Origin: Labrenzia sp. PHM005
Lineage (GTDB): Bacteria > Pseudomonadota > Alphaproteobacteria > Rhizobiales > Stappiaceae
Assembly (NCBI RefSeq): GCF_006517275.1
Contig: NZ_CP041191.1
Span: forward strand, 1,358,501 to 1,422,500
DNA: 64,000 nucleotides
Reading direction: 5' to 3'
In this document: positions 19,146-27,668 of the stretch, piece by piece
Layout of the letters: each line of letters starts with the position of its first letter
Numbering within the stretch: the stretch's first letter is position 1
The notes under the pieces: generated by a model
Told to the model about the DNA's origin: nothing
Seen by the model: the letters and a program-made list of their open reading frames with translations, nothing else
Database searches by the model: none
Program-made: the position numbers and the translations under genes

Positions 19146-20369
19146 ATGATTTTCGGGCGTTTCCCGTCTTCGGCGGACAGCCAGCGTATTGCAGACACCA
19201 CCGGCTCCAAACGCACACCCTTGCGTATTGCTGCAGCTGTCATGACGGCTGGTTTTCTGGCGGGGTGTCAGGCCGATGAATTTGCCTCCGGTCCAAACCG
19301 GCACAAGGCTCCGGTCAACGCTTCGATCAAGCGCAAGATGACCGATCTCAACATGTCCTCGACATCGCCGATCATGATCCGGATCTTCAAGGAAGAATCA
19401 GAACTGGAAGTTTGGAAAAAGACCCGCACTGGCAAGTTCAAGCTCTTGGAAGAATTCGAGATCTGCAAATGGTCTGGCAAGCTTGGACCGAAGTTCAAGG
19501 AAGGCGACCGGCAGGCACCGGAAGGGTTTTATGAGATCACCCCGTCCCTGATGAACCCAAAATCCAGCTATCACCTTGCTTTTAATCTCGGGTATCCGAA
19601 CAAGTACGACCGCTCACACAATCGCACCGGGTCGCACCTGATGGTCCATGGCGCGTGTTCCTCGCGCGGCTGTTACGCCATGACCGATGCGCAGGTGACG
19701 GACATCTATGCGCTCGCCCGCGACAGTTTCAAAGGCGGTCAGCGAACATTTCAGGTTCAGGCCTTTCCGTTCCGCATGACGGCGGAAAACATGGCGCGTC
19801 ACCGGAACAATGAGCACATAGACTTCTGGCGGATGCTGAAGACCGGTTACGACCACTTTGAGGTGACCAATACGCCGCCGAAGATTTCGGTCTGCGAGAA
19901 AAAGTATGTTTTTGATGCGACCACACTGGTCGATGGCGTTCCGTTCCGCGCCAGCTCAAAATGTCCGGCCTATGAAGTGAACCCGCGGATTGCCATGGCC
20001 GTTCAAGCTAAGCAGAACCGGGATGACGAAAAGTTTCAAAAGCTGGCCGCACGAATGGATGCCAAGGAAGAGCTCAAAAAACGCTGGGAAACGCGCCAGA
20101 AGACATTTGCTAATGCCATTTCCGCCGGCGAGGCTGATGCTCCGCAAACTGCCGCAACAGAAACTGCTGCAGCCCCCGCCACACCAGCTCCTATAACGGC
20201 AAGTCCAGCAGAAAAGCAGCCGGTTGAAACGGCCTATGCAGCTAAGGAAAGTGCACCGGGCCGGTCAGCAACCGGGTTCTTCAAACGCTGGATACCGTTT
20301 GGCTCAAAAGCTGCGGAAGCTGGTGTTGGGCCAATCGCGACCGAAGTGGTTCCCGCGGCCAAGCCGTGA
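19146..20369 (+). CDS. L,D-transpeptidase family lipoprotein (YafK-type)
   Basis: A 407-residue predicted lipoprotein. A lipobox FLAGC puts the lipidated Cys at 41 after a long N-region. The catalytic YkuD/YafK domain (about 70-260) has the active-site set H168 and C176 in VHGACSSRGCYAM. YafK-type enzymes cut or form murein cross-links; E. coli DpaA, a member, removes Braun lipoprotein from murein. The C-terminal 110 residues are an Ala/Pro/Glu-rich, low-complexity tail not found in E. coli YafK. A nested inverted repeat follows the gene. The catalytic assignment is strong, the exact reaction is inferred. Confidence 0.85.
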   Translation: MIFGRFPSSADSQRIADTTGSKRTPLRIAAAVMTAGFLAGCQADEFASGPNRHKAPVNASIKRKMTDLNMSSTSPIMIRIFKEESELEVWKKTRTGKFKLLEEFEICKWSGKLGPKFKEGDRQAPEGFYEITPSLMNPKSSYHLAFNLGYPNKYDRSHNRTGSHLMVHGACSSRGCYAMTDAQVTDIYALARDSFKGGQRTFQVQAFPFRMTAENMARHRNNEHIDFWRMLKTGYDHFEVTNTPPKISVCEKKYVFDATTLVDGVPFRASSKCPAYEVNPRIAMAVQAKQNRDDEKFQKLAARMDAKEELKKRWETRQKTFANAISAGEADAPQTAATETAAAPATPAPITASPAEKQPVETAYAAKESAPGRSATGFFKRWIPFGSKAAEAGVGPIATEVVPAAKP

Positions 20370-20380
20370 TCGCATAAGGC

Positions 20381-20422
20381 TAGAGCATCCTGCGTTCCGG
20401 TGAACGCAGACAAGATGCTCTA
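20381..20422. repeat. Nested dyad element 1 (42 bp) after the L,D-transpeptidase gene
   Basis: The outer arms TAGAGCATC (20381-20389) and GATGCTCTA (20414-20422) enclose the inner arms TGCGTT (20391-20396) and AACGCA (20403-20408). No T run follows. TAGAGCAT-type dyads between genes are a dispersed repeat type in related alphaproteobacteria (recall, not checked). A half-site of the same type (TAGAGCATG) follows the CDF gene near 1239. Confidence 0.6.
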
Positions 20423-20435
20423 CCACTTTAAAATC

Positions 20436-20483
20436 GATCAGCTTTTGGCTGTTCAAGCGATTCCACCTGAACAGCCGCTGATC
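20436..20483. repeat. Nested dyad element 2 (48 bp) at the end of the HD-domain gene
   Basis: The outer arms GATCAGC (20436-20442) and GCTGATC (20477-20483) enclose the perfect inner arms GGCTGTTCA (20447-20455) and TGAACAGCC (20468-20476). It touches the stop codon of the convergent HD-domain gene. It could act as a transcript end for either gene or be a dispersed repeat. Confidence 0.6.
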
Positions 20484-21088
20484 TAAGCGGTCAATTCGGG
20501 TAGTCCCATAGAAATACCTTCCCGGAGAACCTCCGGGTCATAGGCTTTACGGGCAAAGACCTCGCGCACCATCGGCTCAAAGGTTTCGATCGGTTCGCTT
20601 TGATAGCCGGGGTCGAAGGATGCCTGGTCCCAGCGCTCACAGAAGTCGGCACATGCCTGATAGTGGATGTGATCCTTGAACTGGTCGCGCGCGTTTTCAT
20701 CCCAATTGTAGTGTTTTGCGTAGTAGAGCATCTGGAAGATGCCATGGTGCTCGACCACCCAGGCAACTTCATCTCGGACAAAGGGCCGGAGAACCTCGGC
20801 AGAGAATCTGTCATGGTTCTGCGGTGCCAATCCGTCGCCAATGTCGTGTAGCAGTGCACCAACCACCCAGTCGATATCCGCACCTTCCCGGAGTGCCCGG
20901 GTTGCGGACTGCAGGCCATGCTCCATGCGGGTGATTTTATAGCCCGTCATAGTGTCTTCGCCCTGACGTTTGAGTTCCGCCAGGATCCGGTCCGCAGTCA
21001 GTGCATGAAATGGTTTTTCGGCTTCAGCCAAAAGGTCATAGTCTGCCTTGGTGCCATCTTTCATTTGAGTGAAGGATACGGTTTTCAT
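20483..21088 (-). CDS. HD-domain protein, possible mixed-valent diiron oxygenase (PhnZ-like)
   Basis: A 201-residue HD-superfamily protein. Candidate metal ligands are H57 (RMEHGLQ), H81-D82 (ALLHDIGDG), H92, H114/H115 (VVEHHGIF) and D154. The H57-to-H81 spacing of 24 equals the H34-to-H58 spacing in PhnZ, and the two extra His beyond the HD pair are what distinguishes the diiron oxygenases (PhnZ, TmpB, inositol oxygenase) from HD phosphohydrolases. A Tyr (Y50) stands seven residues ahead of the first His. The substrate is unknown and no phosphonate gene lies nearby. The amidase gene is upstream on the same strand (126 bp). Confidence 0.65.
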   Translation of the reverse strand: MKTVSFTQMKDGTKADYDLLAEAEKPFHALTADRILAELKRQGEDTMTGYKITRMEHGLQSATRALREGADIDWVVGALLHDIGDGLAPQNHDRFSAEVLRPFVRDEVAWVVEHHGIFQMLYYAKHYNWDENARDQFKDHIHYQACADFCERWDQASFDPGYQSEPIETFEPMVREVFARKAYDPEVLREGISMGLPELTA

Positions 21089-21214
21089 GGCCTCATCTCT
21101 CCGCTGTTCAGATAGTATATTGAGCTGGAGATGCTGAGTCTGTCTATATCGATTGCGACATCGGTAAGTGTGTTCCGCGCCACGGTCGAGGTGGCGCGAA
21201 ACAGTTTGCGACTG

Positions 21215-22693
21215 TTATTGGCGTTGAGGTCTTGGCGTTTCAGGCAATACAGACTCAAGCGCCAATCCAATCGCGAGCAAGTGCCGGTCTGTATACGCAG
21301 GACCATCCAGTTCTAGTCCCACCGGCAAGCCGTCTTTTGTCAGTCCGATTGGCAGCGACAGGCCCGGAATTCCCGCATTCGAACCAGGGTCGGTATTGCG
21401 AATGAATGTTTGAAAAGTCGGAACTTCCTTGCCGTTCAACGTCACATTCATGTCGGAGCCTTGGATGGGCTGTGCTGGCAGTGGTGTTGTCGGGAAGGCA
21501 ATGGCGTCCAACTTGTTGGCAGCGAAGAGATCCGCATAGGCGGCCTGTAGCTGCGGGCGCAGGTCGTTGATTGATGTTTCATAAATCTCGTCTGGAATGG
21601 CCTGGTCTCCAAGGATGAGATTGTCGAACACAAATTTAACATCCGGACTTGCGACTTGGGTGGCAACGTCTTCAAGGGACTTACCGGTGTTGTTGTCTTT
21701 TAGAAACTCTGCAAGGTCACGCTTCACCTCCCAAAGGGCGATTGGAAACCCGATCTTGCTAGCAAGATCGACGATTGTGGTCGTGTCGACCGGAACCAGC
21801 GCTACACCTTCCGCCTCCATCGCAGCGAATGCCGCCTTCATCAAACGATCTGTTTCTGGGTCGATGTTCTCATTGAAGGTTGCGGGAACGCCTATACGAA
21901 TGGTTTTCAGATCAGCCGCAGTTAGCGCTGCGCCGGTTCCGGTAATGATACCGTCAATCAAGACCAAGTCTTCGACAGACCGTGCCAATGGGCCGGCTGT
22001 GTCGCGGGTCTTCGAAATCGGGATGATGCCGCCTTGCGGATACCGCCCACTGCTGGGACGTAGGCCAGCCACGCCGTTGAGAGCCGCCGGAATGCGCACC
22101 GATCCACCAGTGTCAGTTCCAAGTCCTGCTGGTGCTAGGTGCCCGCCGACAGCGGCTCCTGTGCCACCGCTGGAGCCGCCGGCAAAGCGGCTCGAATCGT
22201 ACGCATTGGCGACCGCCCCAAACGCGGCATTGTTGGAGGTGATGCCGAAGGCCAGTTCATGCAGATTTGTTTTGCCAAGAAGGATCGCGCCGGCCTCTTT
22301 CAATTTTGCGAGAACTTGGGCGTCTGAGGATGGAACCCAGTCTTTTAACGCAGGTGTGCCGCCGGTCGCGGGCAGTCCTTCAGCTATTATGTTGTCCTTC
22401 ACCACAATCGGGACACCATGCAGCGGACCGAGCTCCGCACCGTCCTTTTGGAAGGAGTCTGCGGCTTTTGCTGCTGCACGTGCGCCGTCTGGATCGAAGG
22501 TAATGTAGGCCTTGCCGGCGTCATTGCCGGTGCGGTCTATCAGAGCTTCAACCAGTTCCAGGGATGTCATATTGCCGTCAGCGATGGCTTTTGCGGCCTC
22601 AGACGCCGTGAGCTCGGTTAGATCCGATGCGGACAGCGCTGGACCGGCGGAGAGTAGAAAAGCGAGTAGGCTCGCCTGAAAGTACCGTTTCAT
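21215..22693 (-). CDS. Secreted amidase (amidase-signature family)
   Basis: A 492-residue amide hydrolase with an N-terminal signal peptide (about residues 1-22, ending ALSAS). The Ser-cisSer-Lys triad is visible: Lys in PIVVKDNI, the cis-Ser in GTDTGGSVRIPA, and the Gly/Ser-rich signature GGSSGGTGAAVGG. Export to the periplasm sets it apart from GatA and from cytoplasmic indoleacetamide or nicotinamide hydrolases. The substrate is unknown. A LuxR-type regulator gene lies directly upstream on the same strand (106-bp gap), which suggests regulated expression. Confidence 0.88.
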   Translation of the reverse strand: MKRYFQASLLAFLLSAGPALSASDLTELTASEAAKAIADGNMTSLELVEALIDRTGNDAGKAYITFDPDGARAAAKAADSFQKDGAELGPLHGVPIVVKDNIIAEGLPATGGTPALKDWVPSSDAQVLAKLKEAGAILLGKTNLHELAFGITSNNAAFGAVANAYDSSRFAGGSSGGTGAAVGGHLAPAGLGTDTGGSVRIPAALNGVAGLRPSSGRYPQGGIIPISKTRDTAGPLARSVEDLVLIDGIITGTGAALTAADLKTIRIGVPATFNENIDPETDRLMKAAFAAMEAEGVALVPVDTTTIVDLASKIGFPIALWEVKRDLAEFLKDNNTGKSLEDVATQVASPDVKFVFDNLILGDQAIPDEIYETSINDLRPQLQAAYADLFAANKLDAIAFPTTPLPAQPIQGSDMNVTLNGKEVPTFQTFIRNTDPGSNAGIPGLSLPIGLTKDGLPVGLELDGPAYTDRHLLAIGLALESVLPETPRPQRQ

Positions 22694-22799
22694 GGAAGGT
22701 CCCTTTGGTCATTGTTTTTGGGAGTTTCATGAAACAGCAGCGATTGTGCGGCCACATCCTCAGGATTGAGGAGGCGCTGCGGTTAATTCGCCGTGCGGG

Positions 22800-23573
22800 T
22801 CAATTCAGCCGAATGCCGTTGATCTCGGCAGCAAGTGTTGCCCGGCCAACTATGCCGGATTTTTGGAACACATTTCCGAGATGCGTTCGGACTGTTGTTA
22901 CCGATATCCCGAGGCTTTCGGCGATCTCGGCATCCCGGTGACCGCAAACAGCCAGCCGGACAACATCGGTCTCCCGCGCTGTCAGACCGAACCGAGCAGC
23001 CCAATCCTCAATCCGCCGGTTGGGATCGGCGGCGTTCAACTGCCGTTCGAAAGCGCGGATCGAGCGTAGCGCATTGGCATAGGCTTGGCCGATTGCCTCC
23101 AGGATTTCGATGTCCCGCCGGTCAAAAGTATCCCGGTTCCGGCTGCGCCAGATGCGGATGTCGCCGATATGTGCGGCCCCCTCATGGGCATGGAAATTCA
23201 TGCCGTGACAGAGCCCGTCGCGGGCGAGAAAGTCATTAAAGAACTCGGTTTTGGCGAGATCTTTCTGGGAGAGGATCTCATTTACATGAGTTGCACGGCG
23301 GCGGCGGCGCAGATTTTGGGTAATCGGGTCGCGGTACTGGTAGTAACTCTCGTATGCGGCGAGATTGGCCGAGTTCATGTTGATCGAAACACGCCCAGTG
23401 TCAGAAGCCGTCTCCGCACTCCAGACATAGGAGGCGAAATAGTCGGCCTTTAACAGATCCAAAAGCCGTTCGCCGACCCTGCTCCGCAGCTCCGGACCGT
23501 CGCCAATCCGGGTCAGATCCTGCATGATCTGAACCAGCACAGCAGTTTCGCGGGACGAAAGGGTCGTCAGCAT
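22800..23573 (-). CDS. LuxR-family transcriptional regulator
   Basis: A 257-residue regulator. ATG 23573 is chosen because GGAGGA lies three bases ahead; the open frame runs to 23621. The C-terminal helix-turn-helix (about 190-250) has the LuxR/FixJ pattern GLTARETDVVRLAVCG and then SVTTVRTHLGNVFQKSG. The N-terminal 180 residues look GAF/PAS-like and do not show a phosphoacceptor receiver domain. I cannot say whether they bind an autoinducer. It is placed to control the downstream secreted amidase. Confidence 0.82.
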   Translation of the reverse strand: MLTTLSSRETAVLVQIMQDLTRIGDGPELRSRVGERLLDLLKADYFASYVWSAETASDTGRVSINMNSANLAAYESYYQYRDPITQNLRRRRRATHVNEILSQKDLAKTEFFNDFLARDGLCHGMNFHAHEGAAHIGDIRIWRSRNRDTFDRRDIEILEAIGQAYANALRSIRAFERQLNAADPNRRIEDWAARFGLTARETDVVRLAVCGHRDAEIAESLGISVTTVRTHLGNVFQKSGIVGRATLAAEINGIRLN

Positions 23574-23649
23574 GGCTCCTCCAACAGGGAGACTATAACC
23601 CGGCGCAGCGCGGCGGGCCAACCCTCTCCGGCTGACGGAGTAACCTGGC

Positions 23650-24702
23650 TTACTTCGGCATCAAGGCCCAATAGTCAAAGTCGAGAATGACACCGTCTTC
23701 GTAATTGCCCTCAGCATCTTTGAGCGGGAAATCGGCGCAAGCCCGGTTTTTGGTCGCGACGAGTCGCAGGCGGAGGGCCGCGACATCAGAGCGGCCGTCA
23801 ATCTCGGCTTTGTCCAACACTTCAGACCAGGCATAAACAGTGTCACCGGCAAAGAGCGGCGCAACATGCCGTCCGCCGTTGATCCCGGCGACATGGAAAG
23901 CATTGGCGAGGCCATTGAAGGACAGCGCCCGGGCGAGCGAAATCACATGGCCGCCGTAAATCAAGCGCTTGCCGAAGCGGCTGGCCGATTCCGTATGCAG
24001 GTTAAAATGCACCTTCGCCGTGTTTTGATAAAGCCGGGTCGCCATCTGATGTTCGGCCTCTTCCACGGTCATGCCATCGACGTGGTCGATCTTTTCGCCG
24101 ATCTCATAATCGTCAAAACGGAACGGCGAGCCGGACAGATCATTGTCCCAGTGGGCTGTATCGAGCAGCGGTACCGCATTGCCAAGCGCTTGTGGATCAA
24201 TCGCCGCCGGCAGATCCGGGACCAGAGCATCCGGCGGCGGGCTGGCGATATCGCGTTTCTTCACCATCACCCAGCGGACATAATCAAGCACTTCGGTGCC
24301 ATCGTCCGAATAACCGGTGGAGCGCACATAGACGACGCCGGTCTTGCCGTTGGAGTTTTCCTTCTTGCCTATGACTTCAGAGACGGTCGACAGCGTGTCG
24401 CCTGGATAAACGGGGGCCAGGAACCGGCCGCCGGCATATCCGAGATTGGCGACAGCGTTCAGAGAAATGTCCGGCACGGTCTTGCCGAACACCACATGGA
24501 ACGTCAGCAGATCATCGGCCGGGGCATGGGCATACCCAAGAGACTTGGCAAAGGCATCAGAAGACTGAACGGCAAAGCGGGAGCCGTAAAGGGCGGTATA
24601 AAGCGCCTGGTCGCCGGCTGTGACCGTGCGCGGTGTCGGGTGTTTGATCACCTGGCCGATCTGAAAATCTTCGAAAAAATTGCCCGCGTTCGTCTTGCTC
24701 AC
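23650..24702 (-). CDS. mch: Mesaconyl-CoA hydratase (MaoC family)
   Basis: A 350-residue protein of two MaoC/hot-dog units. It matches the mesaconyl-CoA hydratase of the ethylmalonyl-CoA pathway, which hydrates mesaconyl-CoA to beta-methylmalyl-CoA during acetyl-CoA assimilation. Family-specific sequence includes KTNAGNFFEDF, TPRTVTAGDQALYTALYGSR, then FAVQSSDAFAKSLGY, and the second hot-dog with GGHVISLARALSFNG. The GTG start at 24702 has GGGAGG five bases ahead and gives the normal start (M)SKTN; ATG 24720 upstream is less likely. No other gene of the pathway is in the window. Confidence 0.85.
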   Translation of the reverse strand: MSKTNAGNFFEDFQIGQVIKHPTPRTVTAGDQALYTALYGSRFAVQSSDAFAKSLGYAHAPADDLLTFHVVFGKTVPDISLNAVANLGYAGGRFLAPVYPGDTLSTVSEVIGKKENSNGKTGVVYVRSTGYSDDGTEVLDYVRWVMVKKRDIASPPPDALVPDLPAAIDPQALGNAVPLLDTAHWDNDLSGSPFRFDDYEIGEKIDHVDGMTVEEAEHQMATRLYQNTAKVHFNLHTESASRFGKRLIYGGHVISLARALSFNGLANAFHVAGINGGRHVAPLFAGDTVYAWSEVLDKAEIDGRSDVAALRLRLVATKNRACADFPLKDAEGNYEDGVILDFDYWALMPK

Positions 24703-24756
24703 CGATGCCTCCCAATTCATTTGTGTTGGTTGGATTAAACCTGTTTGCGCCGCACA

Positions 24757-24787
24757 AGAAAAGGCCCCCAAAAGGCGAAAGGAGGCC
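24757..24787 (-). terminator. Terminator after the AraC-family gene (minus strand)
   Basis: Read on the minus strand, GGCCTCC (24787-24781) pairs with GGGGGCC (24769-24763) with one mismatch, followed by TTTTC. It separates the AraC gene from the mesaconyl-CoA hydratase gene downstream. Confidence 0.6.
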
Positions 24788-24806
24788 GCGTGTCAGTGAC
24801 TCTGCG

Positions 24807-25796
24807 TTAGGCGTTGGCAACATGGGTTTTCCGGACCTGTCCAGGCGGAACGTGGAACACGCGTTTGAAGGCGCGGTTAAAGGCTGGTTCGGACCGGTAG
24901 CCGAGACTTGCCGAAATGGCAGCGATGGATTGGCTACTCTGCAAGAGCCGTGCACGGGCGAGATGCATCCGCCAAACCGTCAGATATTCGATTGCCGGCA
25001 TCCCAACGAGTTCGGTGAAGCGGGCGGAGAAGGCCGAACGCGACATGCCGGCAACGTCGGCCAGCGTTTCCAGCGTCCAGCTCTCGGCCGGAGCCCGGTG
25101 GATTGCCAGCACCGCCCGGCCGATCTGCGGATCGCGGGTGGCTTTCAGCCAGCCCCTGTTGGCCTCTGGCGCGGTGTTGATCCAGCGGCGGATCGCCTCG
25201 ATCACCACAACATCGGCAAGCCGGGTAATGACGGTTTCTCCGCCCGGTCTGAGCTCCCGCGCTTCTCGGGCTATGAATTGAAGCGTTCCCTGCAACCAGC
25301 TGCCGGCATCTTCGGTCCAGGTGTCGATCTTCAAGATTTCAGGCAGGAGCTGCATCAACAGTCCGCTGGCGGCATGATCAAGGCGGACGATGCCATACAT
25401 GATACTGGTTTCCTCACCGCCGCCGCCAAACTCTAGCGTTTCATAAAGCTCGGTGACCTTTCGGATCGGCAACTCATCGAGCGTTAAGAGCGGGGTATTT
25501 AGATCACTTCGGAAATTGAGCTCCTGACCCTTGGTCATCAGCACCAGGTTGCCCTTTTCCACTAGAAACGGGTCACCGCCGCCGACCGTCATCCAGCAGC
25601 GCCCACCGATGATCACGGCGAAGCTCATCACATTGTCGAAGCCCGGGATCGCAACGCCCCAAGGGGCGGTAAGCCGGGACTGGCAATAAAACGTGCCGGT
25701 GAGTTTTAGAAGGTGCAGGATTTCACCAAGAGGGTCGCCAAGCGGCTGGGCAATGGCATCCGGGTTCGGCACATGTGGGGTAGCGGTCATCATCAT
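24807..25796 (-). CDS. AraC-family transcriptional regulator with cupin N-domain
   Basis: About 329 residues from ATG 25796; the frame is open to 25910. The N-terminal cupin-type sensing domain (AraC_binding/Cupin_6 style, about 15-200) contains WGVAIPG and FAVIIGGRCWMTVGGG. The C-terminal double helix-turn-helix (about 225-325) has WTLETLADVAGMSRSAFSARF and then IAAISASLGYRSEPAFNRAFKR, the AraC signature. It is divergent from the NAD(P)H-binding protein gene, with 140 bp between the two starts. Regulators of this pairing usually respond to reactive or xenobiotic compounds and activate the divergent oxidoreductase; that role is inferred. Confidence 0.88.
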   Translation of the reverse strand: MMMTATPHVPNPDAIAQPLGDPLGEILHLLKLTGTFYCQSRLTAPWGVAIPGFDNVMSFAVIIGGRCWMTVGGGDPFLVEKGNLVLMTKGQELNFRSDLNTPLLTLDELPIRKVTELYETLEFGGGGEETSIMYGIVRLDHAASGLLMQLLPEILKIDTWTEDAGSWLQGTLQFIAREARELRPGGETVITRLADVVVIEAIRRWINTAPEANRGWLKATRDPQIGRAVLAIHRAPAESWTLETLADVAGMSRSAFSARFTELVGMPAIEYLTVWRMHLARARLLQSSQSIAAISASLGYRSEPAFNRAFKRVFHVPPGQVRKTHVANA

Positions 25797-25936
25797 GGGC
25801 AGGACTGTGCCACGAAGTTTCCTGTTCGTCCACATGATCTGGACGATCGGGTAAGAAGTGAAGACGTTCGAGAATTGTTCGTCTCTTTGAAATCCATATC
25901 TTCGGGTCATCGCAACAGTTAATCCGGAGAGGACCC

Positions 25937-26764
25937 ATGCAAGACAAGACCATTCTCGTAATCGGCGCGACCGGCAAGACCGGCTCCCGCATCGCCAAAT
26001 CGCTTGAAGACAAAGGTATTTCCGTTCGCCGCGGATCTCGCAGCGCGCCGGTGCCGTTTGATTGGGAGCAGCCGCAAACCTGGGGTCCGGCGCTTCAGGG
26101 CGTCTCGGCTGCTTATGTGTCTTACTTTCCAGACATTGCGGTGCCCGGCGCTGTGGAGCAGGTCGAGGCGTTCACTAAAACTGCGAAGGATGCCGGTGTT
26201 GAAAAACTGGTGCTTTTGACCGGCCGCGGCGAACATCACGCGGAACGTGCCGAAGAAGTTGTCCGCAGGTCCGGACTTGCCTTCACCATCGTCCGTGCCG
26301 CCTGGTTTGCGCAGAATTACTCGGAAGGCGCATTGTTTGAGCCTGTCATGGCCGGTGTGCTGCCGATGCCGGGCGGTGATATCCGCGAACCGATCGTTGA
26401 TGTCGATGACATTGCGGCGGTGGCGGTCGCCGCGCTGACCGAGGACGGGCATGACGGCGAACTCTACGAAGTCACCGGTCCGCGTCTGATGAGCTTTGCC
26501 GATATGGCGCAGGAACTTTCTAGTGCGATCGGACGCACCGTTCAGCATTTGCCGATCTCCTTCGAAAAATTTCATGCAGAAGTTGCCCGCTCCAGCGGCG
26601 AGATGATCGCCGGTGTCATTACCGAGATCGCCCGCGAAACACTGGATGGCCGCAACGCCCATCTTACCGATGGGGTACAGCGCGCCCTTGGCCGCCCGCC
26701 GAAAGATTTCACGGACTATGCCCGGGATGCTGCGCGCTCCGGTGCTTGGTCGGCAGCTGCCTGA
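25937..26764 (+). CDS. NAD(P)H-binding NmrA/atypical SDR family protein
   Basis: A 275-residue atypical short-chain dehydrogenase-like protein. The N-terminal Rossmann loop is GATGKTGSR (10-18), followed by an Arg-rich NADP-type segment (VRRGSRS). The conserved TGRGEHHAERAEEVVRRSGL and TIVRAAWFAQN segments are those of NmrA/YtfG-like proteins, several of which reduce quinones or sense redox state. There is no classic Tyr-x-x-x-Lys pair. It starts at ATG 25937 after GGAGAGGA, is co-directional with the DUF4345 gene (24-bp gap) and divergent from the AraC gene. Confidence 0.85.
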   Translation: MQDKTILVIGATGKTGSRIAKSLEDKGISVRRGSRSAPVPFDWEQPQTWGPALQGVSAAYVSYFPDIAVPGAVEQVEAFTKTAKDAGVEKLVLLTGRGEHHAERAEEVVRRSGLAFTIVRAAWFAQNYSEGALFEPVMAGVLPMPGGDIREPIVDVDDIAAVAVAALTEDGHDGELYEVTGPRLMSFADMAQELSSAIGRTVQHLPISFEKFHAEVARSSGEMIAGVITEIARETLDGRNAHLTDGVQRALGRPPKDFTDYARDAARSGAWSAAA

Positions 26765-26788
26765 CGTGTGTGAAGAAGGAGATCCATC

Positions 26789-27214
26789 ATGCATATCCCG
26801 TGGTTTGACAGAGCAATCCTTGGCGTCGCAGGTGTGTCGGCGCTCGGCATCGGCCTTGCTATCACCGTCGTCCCGGCAGGCTTTTACGCCGCCTATGACA
26901 TCGTCCTTGGCAGCAATCCGAGCCTTTTGAATGAGCTGCGCGCACCGGGCGCGAACCTCGCAGCGCTTGGGGCTCTCATTCTGGCCGGAGCCTTCCTGTC
27001 CGGTGCGAGCCGACTTTCCGCAGCGCTTGGTGCCACCGTATTTCTCGCCTATGCCTTCGGCCGGTTTGTTAGCATGGGTCTGGATGGCGCACCGCACAGT
27101 GGACTGGTGACAGCGCTGGTGGTTGAGCTGGTGATTGGCGGGCTGTGCCTCTTGAGTGTGGTCCGGCAGATTAATGCGGTGCGTTTTTCTCCATTCAAGC
27201 AAAGGACCACCTGA
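26789..27214 (+). CDS. DUF4345-type small membrane protein
   Basis: A 141-residue integral membrane protein with four hydrophobic segments (about 8-28, 48-70, 77-95, 105-128). The order of helices and the AYDIVLGSNPSLLNELRAPG loop fit the DUF4345 family. A good ribosome-binding site AGAAGGAG precedes ATG 26789. It probably forms an operon with the NAD(P)H-binding protein under the divergent AraC regulator. The function is unknown. Confidence 0.75.
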   Translation: MHIPWFDRAILGVAGVSALGIGLAITVVPAGFYAAYDIVLGSNPSLLNELRAPGANLAALGALILAGAFLSGASRLSAALGATVFLAYAFGRFVSMGLDGAPHSGLVTALVVELVIGGLCLLSVVRQINAVRFSPFKQRTT

Positions 27215-27668
27215 CCGGGACCTACTCCCGCGGTTTGGTCCCGGCTCGGAGACCTGGACTGCACAATCAGACTGCGCCAGAACCAAAAGCGCCGCGAGGA
27301 TCTCCTCCGGCGTTTTGCGGTGTCGCTTCCCGTTTTGGCGCAGGAGTGGCAGGGCGCGCCAGGCTTTGCTTTGCGCTACTTGTTCAAAGTTTTTCTTCGG
27401 CAACAGCGCGTTGCGCTCCGCCCAGGCTGTTTCTCATGGCAATGGTGGATCCGGCTGTCGAACAGGCGCTTGAATGTTGCCACCCCCGCAACGCGTCCTC
27501 CAGAGCTGCACCGCTCCAACTGGAATTACGGTCCTCAGGATCATCGACGTCGATGATGATCTGCCGAAGAAAGATTGAAGCGGGAGGTCTTCCAATCGGC
27601 ACGTACAGATTGGGGTCGGGTGAGGAGAGGTGCCCCTATCGATGGACAATGAGGCCGCCTAACAAACT
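27215..27668. other. 454-bp non-coding stretch holding direct repeat copy A
   Basis: No gene that I can support. The main content is the 254-bp repeat at 27291-27544. Open frames that cross it also occur in copy B, on both strands, because the DNA itself is conserved. The stretch from 27545 to 27668 shows nothing. Confidence 0.7.
27291..27544 (+). repeat. 254-bp dispersed repeat, copy A
   Basis: From GCCGCGAGG to AGGATCAT this aligns end to end, at equal length, with 30205-30458. The best-kept part runs from GCGCTACTTGTTCAAAGT through GGATCCGGCTGTCGAACAGG to CCCCGCAACGCG. The right third is nearly identical and the left third more diverged. The two copies are in the same orientation and flank the hydantoinase/oxoprolinase gene. 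Confidence 0.85.

Noticed and set aside
24705..25436. Plus-strand open frame of 243 codons opposite the AraC and mesaconyl-CoA hydratase genes
   Set aside because: Antisense shadow of the AraC-family gene, which has an unambiguous double helix-turn-helix on the other strand.
25919..27403. A 494-codon open frame on the minus strand
   Set aside because: It covers the NAD(P)H-binding and DUF4345 genes antisense and runs into repeat copy A. The composition (Arg/Gly/Ala-rich) is that of an antisense shadow and no domain is visible.
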